Positions 9,422 through 16,846 of a stretch of 64,000 bases of DNA are shown piece after piece. Below the pieces are notes generated by a model that ran no database searches, was not told where the DNA came from, and was given only the letters and a program-made list of their open reading frames with translations. Made by a program: the position numbers and the translations under genes. Source of the DNA: an uncultured Pseudomonadota bacterium (GTDB taxonomy: Bacteria; Myxococcota_A; UBA796; SXON01); NCBI GenBank assembly GCA_903875225.1, contig CAIQVJ010000054.1, forward strand, positions 57,521 through 121,520. Direction: 5' to 3'. Position 1 is the first letter of the stretch. The number at the start of each line of letters is the position of its first letter.

Positions 9422-10114
9422 TCACTCCCCCGTATAGCGGTCGTCCTCGTCGTAGCAGAGGCCCGGAGTGTCGCCGATGCTGGCTCGCACGCAGGTCCGC
9501 GTGATGTGCTCATCGAGCGCCCAGGCCTCCTTGACCGCGGCCAACCGAGCGCCGTTCGTCTGCAGCGCGATGTCGAGACCAAAGCCCGAGTCCGTGCCCA
9601 GCGCGGGCACCGCGACCATCGAGGGGTCCAACCCTCCACGGATGACCACCCCGCCGATGTCCTGATCCGCCCAGGTCGCGACCTCGACCTCCCACTGGAA
9701 CGGCAGTGCGGCGACCAGCCGCCCATCGTCCGTGGCCAGGGAGTACGTCCCGGTCACGTACAGCGAGATCCTGCAGGTGCCGTCGGGGCCGTACAGGGCC
9801 TCCCAGACATGCTCGGGTGTCGCGCCGAGCATGACCGTGGACGAGACGCCGTCGTCCCACAGCATCGTCGCCACGTCGGGGCCGAGCGCGAAGTCGAAGA
9901 AGTGCGCGGCAGAAGACCCGGATGCCCCCACTGTGTCCCAGTTCGCGAGGTCTACGTCCACCGGGTTGGACCAGTCGCAGGGGTCGGCGGAGTCGGCGCT
10001 CCCGGAATCGACCGTCTCGGTGTCCTGAGCGCCAGAGTCCTGACCGCCGGAGTCCGGAGCCGGATCCGCGCTCCGCATCGGCGTCATGCAGGCGAGGAGG
10101 AGCAGCATCGGCAT
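9422..10114 (-). CDS. Short-signal lipoprotein of unknown function
   Basis: The 230-residue protein begins MPMLLLLAC (Cys9), a minimal lipoprotein signal with no positive charge, followed by a linker rich in Asp, Ser, Gly and Thr (repeats such as DSGGQDSGAQDTE, residues about 20-45). The remaining 180 residues contain a Cys-Asp-Trp opening and look like a beta-rich domain. I recognise no family. A TAGATA box at 10119-10124 on the minus strand sits 10 nt before ATG 10114 and there is no ribosome site, fitting leaderless expression; an in-frame ATG at 10108 would give an even shorter signal. It is divergent from carA. Confidence 0.65.
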   Translation of the reverse strand: MPMLLLLACMTPMRSADPAPDSGGQDSGAQDTETVDSGSADSADPCDWSNPVDVDLANWDTVGASGSSAAHFFDFALGPDVATMLWDDGVSSTVMLGATPEHVWEALYGPDGTCRISLYVTGTYSLATDDGRLVAALPFQWEVEVATWADQDIGGVVIRGGLDPSMVAVPALGTDSGFGLDIALQTNGARLAAVKEAWALDEHITRTCVRASIGDTPGLCYDEDDRYTGE

Positions 10115-10161
10115 GTTGTATCTACAAACCCCCGCAGCGGCCGTGGCGCGGATCCTCACCC

Positions 10162-10190
10162 TTGCCCCCGCCCTGCCCACGCGCTATCGC
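10162..10190 (+). promoter_or_regulatory. carA promoter, nearly identical to that of carB
   Basis: TTGCCC (10162-10167) and TATCGC (10185-10190) are separated by 17 bp, ideal for a housekeeping sigma factor. The -10 side (CACGCGCTATCGCGG) is nearly the same as upstream of carB at 16809-16823, as is the C-rich -35 side. The predicted start point is about 10197, leaving a leader of about 8 nt. Confidence 0.65.
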
Positions 10191-10204
10191 GGGCGCCTCC
10201 GGTG

Positions 10205-11290
10205 GTGTTCGTGCGCGCGAGACTCCTGCTTGAAGATGGTCGATCGTTCGAAGGTGAGGCCTATGGGGCCGCCGCCACGCGTGTTGGGGAGATCGTCTTC
10301 AACACGGCGATGACGGGGTACCAGGAGGTCCTCACCGACCCCTCGTACACCGAGCAGATCGTCGTGATGACGACCGCCCAGGTCGGAAACTACGGGATGA
10401 ACGCTGCAGACGCCGAGTCTGCCGCCATCCATCCGGCCGGGTTCGTCGCCCGCGAGTTCAGCCGCACCTCGTCGAACCACACCTCGGAGCAGGGCCTGGA
10501 CGAGAGCCTGATCGCCGCGGGTGTGCCGGCCATCCACGACATCGACACCCGCGCGCTGGTTCGTCACATCCGCTCCCGGGGCGCGATGCGCGCCGGGATC
10601 ACCCCCGTGGCGATGTCGGAGGACGCACTGCGGCAGCGGATCCTCGCCTGGCCCGGCATGGAGGGGAGAGCCCTCGCCACCGAGGTGGGCACCCCGGTGC
10701 GCTACACCTTCTACACGGCCAACGTCGAGCGCGCGCGGATCCACGTGCTCGATGGCGGCGTGAAGCGCAATCAGCTCCGGCTCTTCGCAAAAGCCGGGTG
10801 CACGGTGGAGGTCTTCCCGGCCAACACCCCCGCCGAGGTGCTCGCCGACGGTGCAGACGCCATCTTCCTGTCCAACGGCCCCGGCGATCCCGCAGCCCTG
10901 CCCGGCATGATCGCGACGGTGCGGTCGCTGCTCGGCAAGAAGCCGCTGCTCGGCGTCTGCCTCGGGCATCAACTGCTGGGGCTGGCGCTCGGCGCCGACA
11001 CGTTCAAGCTGCGCTTCGGGCACCGCGGCGGCAACCACCCGGTGCGGGACGCCGAGACCGGGCGCATCGAGATCACGAGTCAAAACCATGGTTTCTGCGT
11101 CGATCCCCGCGGGATCGAGCGCGTCGGCGGCCGGGTGACCCACGTGAACCTGAACGATGGCACGCTGGAGGGCTTCTCCCACGCCGATCTGCGCATCGCG
11201 TGTGTGCAGTTCCACCCCGAGGCCATGCCGGGGCCGCGGGACTCGGAGCACCTGCTCACCGAACGGTTCTTGAACGTCGCGGGGGTTTGA
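10205..11290 (+). CDS. carA: Carbamoyl phosphate synthase small (glutaminase) subunit
   Basis: The 361-residue subunit hydrolyses glutamine and channels ammonia to CarB for carbamoyl phosphate, the precursor of pyrimidines and arginine. The N-terminal half carries the family signature GEIVFNTAMTGYQEVLTDPSY; the C-terminal class I amidotransferase domain has the nucleophile Cys252 in GVCLGHQ and the His-Glu pair in FHPEAMPGP. Three GTG codons (10202, 10205, 10211) could start translation; 10205 gives the same spacing to LLEDG as known CarA proteins. No ATG or clear ribosome site exists. carB is not adjacent but 5.5 kb downstream under a matching promoter. The DNA glycosylase gene follows after 13 bp. 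Confidence 0.95.
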   Translation: MFVRARLLLEDGRSFEGEAYGAAATRVGEIVFNTAMTGYQEVLTDPSYTEQIVVMTTAQVGNYGMNAADAESAAIHPAGFVAREFSRTSSNHTSEQGLDESLIAAGVPAIHDIDTRALVRHIRSRGAMRAGITPVAMSEDALRQRILAWPGMEGRALATEVGTPVRYTFYTANVERARIHVLDGGVKRNQLRLFAKAGCTVEVFPANTPAEVLADGADAIFLSNGPGDPAALPGMIATVRSLLGKKPLLGVCLGHQLLGLALGADTFKLRFGHRGGNHPVRDAETGRIEITSQNHGFCVDPRGIERVGGRVTHVNLNDGTLEGFSHADLRIACVQFHPEAMPGPRDSEHLLTERFLNVAGV

Positions 11291-11303
11291 GGGCCGGCCC
11301 CCC

Positions 11304-11891
11304 ATGCCCCTCCCCCCCGCGTTCTACGACCGCGACGCCCTGGACGTCGCACGCGATCTCATCGGCTGCCGCATCGCACACGCGGGCGTGCTGGTGCGGA
11401 TCACCGAGGTGGAAGCCTACCGCTTCCCCGACGACACCGCGAACCACGCGCGCTTCGGCCGCACCGCGCGCAACGCGCCGATGTGGGGACCGCCGGGCCA
11501 CGCCTACGTGTACCTCTGCTACGGCATCCACCAGATGCTCAACCTCGTGACCGGCCCCGAGGGCCACGCCGCTGCCGTGCTGATCCGCGCGGCCGAGCCC
11601 CTCGACGGGCTCGATCTCGTCCGCGCCCGACGGCGGGGCCGCGCCGAAGATCTCGCCGGGCCGGGCAAGGTCGGCGCCGCGCTCGCCGTCACCACCGCGC
11701 TTTCGGGCTCCGCGCTCAACGGACCCATCGTCGTGCTTCCCCGGGATCGCCCGGTCCGGCTCCGGTCGGGCCCGCGCGTCGGCATCGGCTACGCCGCGCC
11801 CGCCGACCAGGTCGCCCCCTGGCGCATCGCAGATGCAGACTCCGCATGCGTCTCCGTCCCACGCGGCCTCGTCCCCGGTTCCTCCCCCTGA
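11304..11891 (+). CDS. mpg: 3-methyladenine DNA glycosylase (AAG/MPG family)
   Basis: The 195-residue enzyme removes alkylated purines from DNA as the first step of base excision repair. It has the AAG/MPG family pattern: VLVRITEVEAYRFPDDTANHARFG with the catalytic Glu, then RTARNAPMWGPPGHAYVYLCYGIHQMLNLV and AVLIRAAEPLDG. Length matches bacterial members. It follows carA by 13 bp and is probably co-transcribed. The short C-terminal tail ends just before the promoter of the next gene. Confidence 0.93.
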   Translation: MPLPPAFYDRDALDVARDLIGCRIAHAGVLVRITEVEAYRFPDDTANHARFGRTARNAPMWGPPGHAYVYLCYGIHQMLNLVTGPEGHAAAVLIRAAEPLDGLDLVRARRRGRAEDLAGPGKVGAALAVTTALSGSALNGPIVVLPRDRPVRLRSGPRVGIGYAAPADQVAPWRIADADSACVSVPRGLVPGSSP

Positions 11892-11902
11892 CCCCCCGCG
11901 CG

Positions 11903-11908
11903 TAGGCT
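11903..11908 (+). promoter_or_regulatory. -10 box (TAGGCT) for the M28 peptidase gene
   Basis: TAGGCT starts 17 nt before ATG 11920, with no Shine-Dalgarno sequence between. A leader of about 5 nt is predicted. No -35 consensus can be seen. Confidence 0.4.
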
Positions 11909-11919
11909 ACAGTCCGGCG

Positions 11920-12846
11920 ATGCTGCTCCACCTCCTCCTCGCCTGCCAGCCCGACGACAAGACACCGGGCGGGGGCGACACCTCCGACAGCGGGAGCGAC
12001 GTCTCCCTGACCGATCCCCTGGACCTCGCGGCGGAGGTCGACGGGCAGGCCCTCCTGGCCGACATCACCACCCTGCAGGACTTCGGCACGCGCTACACCG
12101 GCACGTCTGGGAACGATGCGGCGCGGGTCTGGATCGACGGGGAGCTCGCTGCCACGGGGATGGCTGTGGAGGAAGACCCCTTCGAGGGCGGCACCAACGT
12201 GATCGCACGCCTGGAAGGGTCCGAGAACCCCGACGTGATCTGGGTGTTCTCTGCGCACTACGACTCCACCTCCGAGCAGCGCGAGGTGCTGGCGCCCGGG
12301 GCAGACGACAACGCGTCGGGTGTGGCCACCGTGCTCGCCGCCGCCCGCATCCTGTCCAGGCACGCGTTCGGAGCCAGCATCTGGTTCGTCGCGACCGGCG
12401 CGGAGGAGCAGGGGAGCCTCGGGAGCGCCCACCTCGCCCAGCGCATGGGCGACGAGGGGCTGGACGTGCGCGGGGTGATCGCACCCGACATGATGGCGTA
12501 CTGGCCGCTCGGAGACGACGACGCCTTCGACATCCTGGGCGACGACGACTCCGAGTGGATGGTGAACGACATGGCCGACGTCGCCGACCGGCTGGGTGTT
12601 GCCAACAAGAAATGGATAAACCACCACTACTGCCAGGGTGACGATCACACCTCGTACCAGGACGCCGACATCCCGGCGATCTCGCCGATGGACTGCGTGG
12701 AGGCCCACAACATCCCCTCCTCCGGCGAGACCGTGCCGTACTACCACACCTCCGGCGACACCACGGACACCCTCTCCCTCCCCTTCACGACCCGCGTCGC
12801 CCAGGTGATCGTGGCCTCCCTGGCGGGCTGGGCAAGCTCCGACTGA
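11920..12846 (+). CDS. M28-family zinc aminopeptidase, lipoprotein
   Basis: The 308-residue protein begins MLLHLLLAC (Cys9), a very short lipoprotein signal, and then a Gly/Asp/Ser linker. The catalytic domain shows the M28 dinuclear zinc site: His113 and Asp115 (SAHYDS), Asp129/Asp130 (GADDNASG), catalytic Glu162/Glu163 (GAEEQGS), Asp190 (PDMMAY) and His243 (DDHTSY). It is therefore likely to be an active exopeptidase tethered to the cell envelope and acting on extracellular peptides. ATG 11920 is supported by the lipobox and by a TAGGCT box. It converges on the membrane protein gene at 12865. Confidence 0.88.
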   Translation: MLLHLLLACQPDDKTPGGGDTSDSGSDVSLTDPLDLAAEVDGQALLADITTLQDFGTRYTGTSGNDAARVWIDGELAATGMAVEEDPFEGGTNVIARLEGSENPDVIWVFSAHYDSTSEQREVLAPGADDNASGVATVLAAARILSRHAFGASIWFVATGAEEQGSLGSAHLAQRMGDEGLDVRGVIAPDMMAYWPLGDDDAFDILGDDDSEWMVNDMADVADRLGVANKKWINHHYCQGDDHTSYQDADIPAISPMDCVEAHNIPSSGETVPYYHTSGDTTDTLSLPFTTRVAQVIVASLAGWASSD

Positions 12847-12864
12847 GCCCGCCCGGCCCCCGGA

Positions 12865-13548
12865 TCACGAAGCCGCGGAGGCGGCACTCTCCTGCGCGCG
12901 CTTGTAGTCCCGGCGGCCTGCCCAGAGATGCCAGGCGAGGACCATGGCGAACCCCGCCAGCGAGATCGTGATCAGCAGCGTTCCCGTCTGGGGGTAGCTC
13001 CGGGTCAGGAAGTTCGCGACCTGCCTCTCCCCGAACAGGGCCGGCGTGAAGGGCTCCATGTCGAAGGCAGCCTTCGGGTCGAGCGTGTGCCCCAGCGTGT
13101 ACAGCTTGTAGTAGAACCGACCCATCGAAAACGCGCCGAGATAGGTGGAGAGCGCCACAAAATCCATCAGCGCGCGAACGTTGCCGATGGCGGCCACCCG
13201 CAGCCCGAGCATGATGAGCGAGCCGAACGCGAACGGCAGCCAGTCCAGATCGGCCAACTGCGCACGATCGATCGTCTCCATGCCGATGTAGTGGTTCAGC
13301 TCGTTGATCTCGAAGATGTCGCGCCCGGCGTGACCTGCGACGAGCGCATAGGAGTAGATGTCCACCGACAGCCCCTGCGGGTACTGGGGCGCGGACATGG
13401 AGATGCGCCACATCGGAAAGAAGAAGTGCAGCGCGAGCGGGATCAGCAACAGAGCGAGGATCACGCGGGAGTTCAGCCGGAGCGGGCGGTCCAGGAACTC
13501 GTAGAACCCGGCAAGCCAGGCGGGTTGACCGTCGGTGACAGACTTCAT
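12865..13548 (-). CDS. Conserved polytopic membrane protein
   Basis: The 227-residue protein has about five hydrophobic segments (around 30-50, 105-125, 130-150, 190-212). A periplasmic loop contains APQYPQGLSVDIYSY and EINELNHYIGMETI, a motif combination I have seen in uncharacterised membrane proteins near respiratory or copper genes, but I cannot name the family securely. A strong ribosome site (GGAGGT, 5 nt before ATG) fixes the start at 13548; the longer open frame is not real. A TATCTT box at 13610-13615 (minus) is the likely -10, leaving a leader of about 55 nt. Confidence 0.7.
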   Translation of the reverse strand: MKSVTDGQPAWLAGFYEFLDRPLRLNSRVILALLLIPLALHFFFPMWRISMSAPQYPQGLSVDIYSYALVAGHAGRDIFEINELNHYIGMETIDRAQLADLDWLPFAFGSLIMLGLRVAAIGNVRALMDFVALSTYLGAFSMGRFYYKLYTLGHTLDPKAAFDMEPFTPALFGERQVANFLTRSYPQTGTLLITISLAGFAMVLAWHLWAGRRDYKRAQESAASAAS

Positions 13549-13776
13549 GGGGACCTCCGGCTTGAGTGTGAGCGCGGTGGCTGCGAACACAGCACCATCG
13601 GAATTTCGCAAGATAAACACACGGCGAGCAGAGGCTACGGGGTTCGCCGCAAACGCGGCCCCCCGGGGCAGAGTGTAGCCGACCACCCTGAACCGGCACG
13701 TGCTGACCTTGCCCACGCCTGACCGTGCCCGGACCGCGGAGGCTCCACGTTATCGCCCGCGCACCCGGAGCTTGTA

Positions 13777-14574
13777 TTGGCCAACATCGTCCTGATTCAT
13801 GGTGCATGGATGAGCCCCGCCTCCTGGGCCCCCTGGGTGGCTCGCTACGAGGCGCTGGGCCACAGCGTGCTTGCACCCTCCTGGCCACATGACGAGCGGC
13901 CTGTCGCCGAGCTCAGGGCCTCCCCCCGGACCGAGCTCGTCGGGGTGGGCGTGGCCGAGATCGTGGCTCACTACATACAGATCGTGAGTGACCTGACAGC
14001 CCGGCTGACAGCAGAGGGCAAGGAGCCACCGATCCTGATCGGACACTCGTTCGGGGGGCTCTTCGTGCAGATGTTGCTCGACCGGGGGCTCGGCAGGGCG
14101 GGCGTTGCGATCGACCCAGCCCCACCACGCGGCGTGCTCCCCACGTTGGACGCCGTGCGGGCCGGGTTCCCGGTCGTGTCGACGTGGGGCGGTGCGAAGA
14201 AGATCCACACGCTGTCCTTCGCCGACTTCCAGTGGGGCTGGGTGCACACGCTCCCCGAGCCCGAGCAGCGGGCCGCATACGATCGGTTCTGCGTGCCTAC
14301 ACCGGGCAAGGTCTACTTCGATGCCCTGGCGGCGCCGTTCAACGCGGCCATGAAGATCGGGTTCGAGAACCCGCGAGCGCCGCTCCTGCTGATCGCCGGG
14401 ACGGCCGACCGCACCGTGCCCGCCGCGATGGTGCGTGCGACGTACAAGCTGCAGAAGAGGTCCCCCTCGCGGACGGAGCTCCGGGAATTCGAGGGACGAA
14501 CCCACTGGATCTGCGCCCAGCCCGGCTGGGAGGAGGTCGCCGACGCGGCGCTGGCGTGGGCGCTGGCGGCCTGA
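13777..14574 (+). CDS. Alpha/beta hydrolase
   Basis: The 265-residue enzyme has the alpha/beta hydrolase fold: oxyanion segment IVLIHGAW at the very N terminus, nucleophile elbow GHSFGG, Asp in AGTADRTVP and His in RTHWI near the C terminus. It is likely to be a soluble esterase or lyase-type hydrolase; the substrate is unknown. The start is a TTG at 13777, 6 nt after a CGGAG ribosome site. A TATCGC -10 box lies at 13751-13756. The region 13549-13776 between this gene and the leftward membrane-protein gene holds both promoters and nothing else that I see. Confidence 0.85.
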   Translation: MANIVLIHGAWMSPASWAPWVARYEALGHSVLAPSWPHDERPVAELRASPRTELVGVGVAEIVAHYIQIVSDLTARLTAEGKEPPILIGHSFGGLFVQMLLDRGLGRAGVAIDPAPPRGVLPTLDAVRAGFPVVSTWGGAKKIHTLSFADFQWGWVHTLPEPEQRAAYDRFCVPTPGKVYFDALAAPFNAAMKIGFENPRAPLLLIAGTADRTVPAAMVRATYKLQKRSPSRTELREFEGRTHWICAQPGWEEVADAALAWALAA

Positions 14575-14633
14575 ACGGAGGGCTCGCCGAAGCCGGGCGG
14601 CCCCCCTGCTCGTCGAGCCGCGGGGCTTGACCC

Positions 14634-15086
14634 CTACGCCTCCGGGGCTTCCGTGCCCGCGACGGACTCCGCCGCGATCGCGGCCAGCGCAGCCTGGGTC
14701 TCGCGCTGCTCGTGGCTGACGATCTCGTCACAGAGCCGACGGGCCAGGCGCAAGACCTGCTCCACGGGCCCTTCGATGCACTCCTGCGTGGCGCGCATCG
14801 CCTGCTTCGTGGAGACCTCGAGCGCGCGGTGGTCCACCATGATGCGCGCGAGCTCCCGGTGCTGTGGAGCAGCGGAGGAGCCGATGGCGTCGATCAGCCC
14901 GCCCGGCCTCTCCTCCTCGATGAAGTGCGCGCGGAGCATGCCGTCGAGCTCCTGGAGGAGCGCGGCGACGACCAGCAGGTCCGTGGCTCTCTGCAGCCTC
15001 GCCACGACCTCGCGGATCGCGCGGTGCTGCTCGGAGACGGTGGCGGGGAGCGCGGGCTCCGGCTCGACCGAATGGGGACTCGGCAC
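14634..15086 (-). CDS. Hemerythrin-like domain protein
   Basis: The 150-residue all-helical protein has a spaced set of His and acidic residues typical of hemerythrin HHE domains: EQHRAI (His21), LRAHFIEEE, PQHREL, VDHRAL and SHEQRE. A di-iron site binding O2 or sensing iron/redox state is therefore likely. The start is a GTG at 15086, 5 nt after a GAGGT ribosome site; the frame upstream is open but its composition is not coding-like. A TACGCT -10 box at 15136-15141 (minus) would give a leader of about 43 nt. The 15087-15342 gap holds the divergent promoters; I see no gene in it. Confidence 0.75.
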   Translation of the reverse strand: MPSPHSVEPEPALPATVSEQHRAIREVVARLQRATDLLVVAALLQELDGMLRAHFIEEERPGGLIDAIGSSAAPQHRELARIMVDHRALEVSTKQAMRATQECIEGPVEQVLRLARRLCDEIVSHEQRETQAALAAIAAESVAGTEAPEA

Positions 15087-15342
15087 TGGGCACCTCGGGG
15101 ACGACGCGACGATGCTCGCGCTCGAAAGAGGGAAGAGCGTAATCCCGGGCGAGCTTCGCCTGCTATCGGCCGGACGGCGGAGCGTGGTGGAGGCAGGGAT
15201 GCCGCGCCCGGCGCCGGTCTCCGTTGACACTCGCCCCGCGCGCCGGCCCTCGCGCTGTTCGGCGCGGTGGACGCGGCCACCGCCGGAATCATGGCCTGGC
15301 AGCTGCGCGGCCAGCCGAGGGGCTGAATGCGCGGTCACGTCC

Positions 15343-16005
15343 ATGCGTACTGCGGGGATGTTCGTGCTCCTGGCCTCCCTCGCGTTCGCCCGTGACATCG
15401 TCGTCGTCGGGGAGCGCGCCGCGCCCGCCTCCTACCAGGGGTGGCCGGGCGTGCTCAGGACCTGCCTTGACGCCGCGCGGCCGGGCGCCCTGGCCGTCAT
15501 CGACTACACCTCGCTCCACCCCTCCGTCGCGACCACCCGGCGCGTGATCGAAGGTGCACGCGCAGACGCCATCATGATCCTGGCGCTGACGCCCCCGCAG
15601 GCGCTCGGCGCGGTCGGTCGTGTCGGCTGGCGCCATGCGCTCCCTTCCCTCCTGCGCGCGGCCGTCGCACGCAGCGGCGACGTGCTCCTCTTCGGTCCCT
15701 GGCCGGCCGCGCGGACGCGCGTACGGGCTGCGGGCGCGGTCCCCGAGTCCGCCATCGGCATCACGGTCGACGATCCGTACTGGGCCGCAGCGGGAGAGGT
15801 CGCCGCAGAGGCCGGCGTGCGGCAGGTTTCCTGGCAGGGCGCCGACGCGCGCGCTGCAGCGGCCCTGCTGCCGCCCGAGCCGCCGAAGGCCCGGGGCGCC
15901 TTCCCGACCGCGAGCGACGCGTGGGCGGACCTGCCCCGCACCGACGCATGGTCCCTCGGACGTCTCGCGTGTGGCGCGGTGCTGAAGGCGGAAATCAGCG
16001 ATTGA
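15343..16005 (+). CDS. Secreted protein, possibly a degenerate SGNH hydrolase
   Basis: The 220-residue protein has an N-terminal signal peptide (MRTAGMFVLLASLAFA, cleaved before RDIVVVGE). The core resembles the SGNH/GDSL hydrolase layout, with a strand and a conserved turn at VVVGERAAPASYQGWPGVL and a block ADAIMILALTPPQ, but the nucleophilic Ser of GDS is missing (GER). It may be inactive or belong to another family; confidence in the fold is low. An ATG at 15358 is an alternative start. Its last 11 bp overlap the tail of the convergent gene at 15995. Confidence 0.55.
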   Translation: MRTAGMFVLLASLAFARDIVVVGERAAPASYQGWPGVLRTCLDAARPGALAVIDYTSLHPSVATTRRVIEGARADAIMILALTPPQALGAVGRVGWRHALPSLLRAAVARSGDVLLFGPWPAARTRVRAAGAVPESAIGITVDDPYWAAAGEVAAEAGVRQVSWQGADARAAAALLPPEPPKARGAFPTASDAWADLPRTDAWSLGRLACGAVLKAEISD

Positions 16006-16714
16006 CCGCGCCCGGCGTCCGGCACCAGTCGGCCTGCTGCTCGACGGCTTGTAGTTGGAGGAGGCCGCTGAAGCGACCGTCGGCGCCCCTCGGGCCGCGC
16101 AGGCTCTCGGCGAGCGCCGCAGCCTCGGCGCTCTCCTCGGCGTGTAGGGCCACACCGTATGCCAGGAGGCGGCGGTACGGGTCGGTGGAGGAGCCTGCCT
16201 CCTTCGGCCCGGCCCAGTCCCACGTCGGGTCGGCCGCGCGGGCCCGCCAGCCGATCGCAGCCTCGACCGCCGCGATGAGGGAGTCGAAGGACGGGTTCAG
16301 GTCGGTGAGCATCCCCTGGTCGCCCTCCACGCCGTAAAGCCCCCGCGCTGCACCGGCGGGGCCGCTCCGATCGGCAAAGACCAGGACCCGTACCGCGCCG
16401 GAATCGTGCGCCCGCCACCAGCATGCCCCGCCCGAGGTGAAGCCGTTGTCCAGCGTCGTGGCGTCCACCGCGCCCCGCCCATCGTCGAGGAGCACGCGCT
16501 CCACCGTCGCCGCCTGACGCGCGGCCGCTGACAGGGGGTCCGGGAAGCCCCAGCCGCGCGGATCCCAGGCCTTGTTCGGCCACCGGCTGGGAATCGTGCC
16601 GGCCACCGGGTAGCGCACGATGACGATGTTCGTGGCCTCTGCGAGCTTCTGGGTGAGCGGGATCCAGTCGCCCGCCTGGACGAGCGGGGTGAACATCCAG
16701 ACGAGCAGCAGCAT
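15995..16714 (-). CDS. Secreted protein of unknown function
   Basis: The 239-residue protein has a short, uncharged signal ([14 protein letters not shown], residues 1-14). The mature part contains many Trp and Gly residues, a Cys-Trp-Trp and a C-terminal Cys, suggesting a periplasmic domain with a possible disulphide. No family is recognised. A TACTGC box at 16720-16725 (minus) begins 11 nt before the ATG with no ribosome site, which fits leaderless expression. It is divergent from carB and overlaps the neighbouring gene by 11 bp at its tail. Confidence 0.6.
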   Translation of the reverse strand: MLLLVWMFTPLVQAGDWIPLTQKLAEATNIVIVRYPVAGTIPSRWPNKAWDPRGWGFPDPLSAAARQAATVERVLLDDGRGAVDATTLDNGFTSGGACWWRAHDSGAVRVLVFADRSGPAGAARGLYGVEGDQGMLTDLNPSFDSLIAAVEAAIGWRARAADPTWDWAGPKEAGSSTDPYRRLLAYGVALHAEESAEAAALAESLRGPRGADGRFSGLLQLQAVEQQADWCRTPGAVNR

Positions 16715-16792
16715 GCGATGCAGTATCCGGCCGCGGTCGAATGGCGCCCGGCGAGGCTACATCCGAGCGGCGACCGTCGGGGTCCCCGCCCC

Positions 16793-16821
16793 TTGCCCCA
16801 CCCCCCCTCACGCGCTATTCG
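16793..16821 (+). promoter_or_regulatory. carB promoter, nearly identical to that of carA
   Basis: TTGCCC (16793-16798) and TATTCG (16816-16821) are 17 bp apart, with flanking CACGCGCTATTCGCGG like the carA promoter. The predicted start is near 16828, leaving a 19-nt leader with an AAGGA ribosome site (16833-16837). Confidence 0.65.
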
Positions 16822-16846
16822 CGGCCCGCCTCAAGGACCTGCCAGC

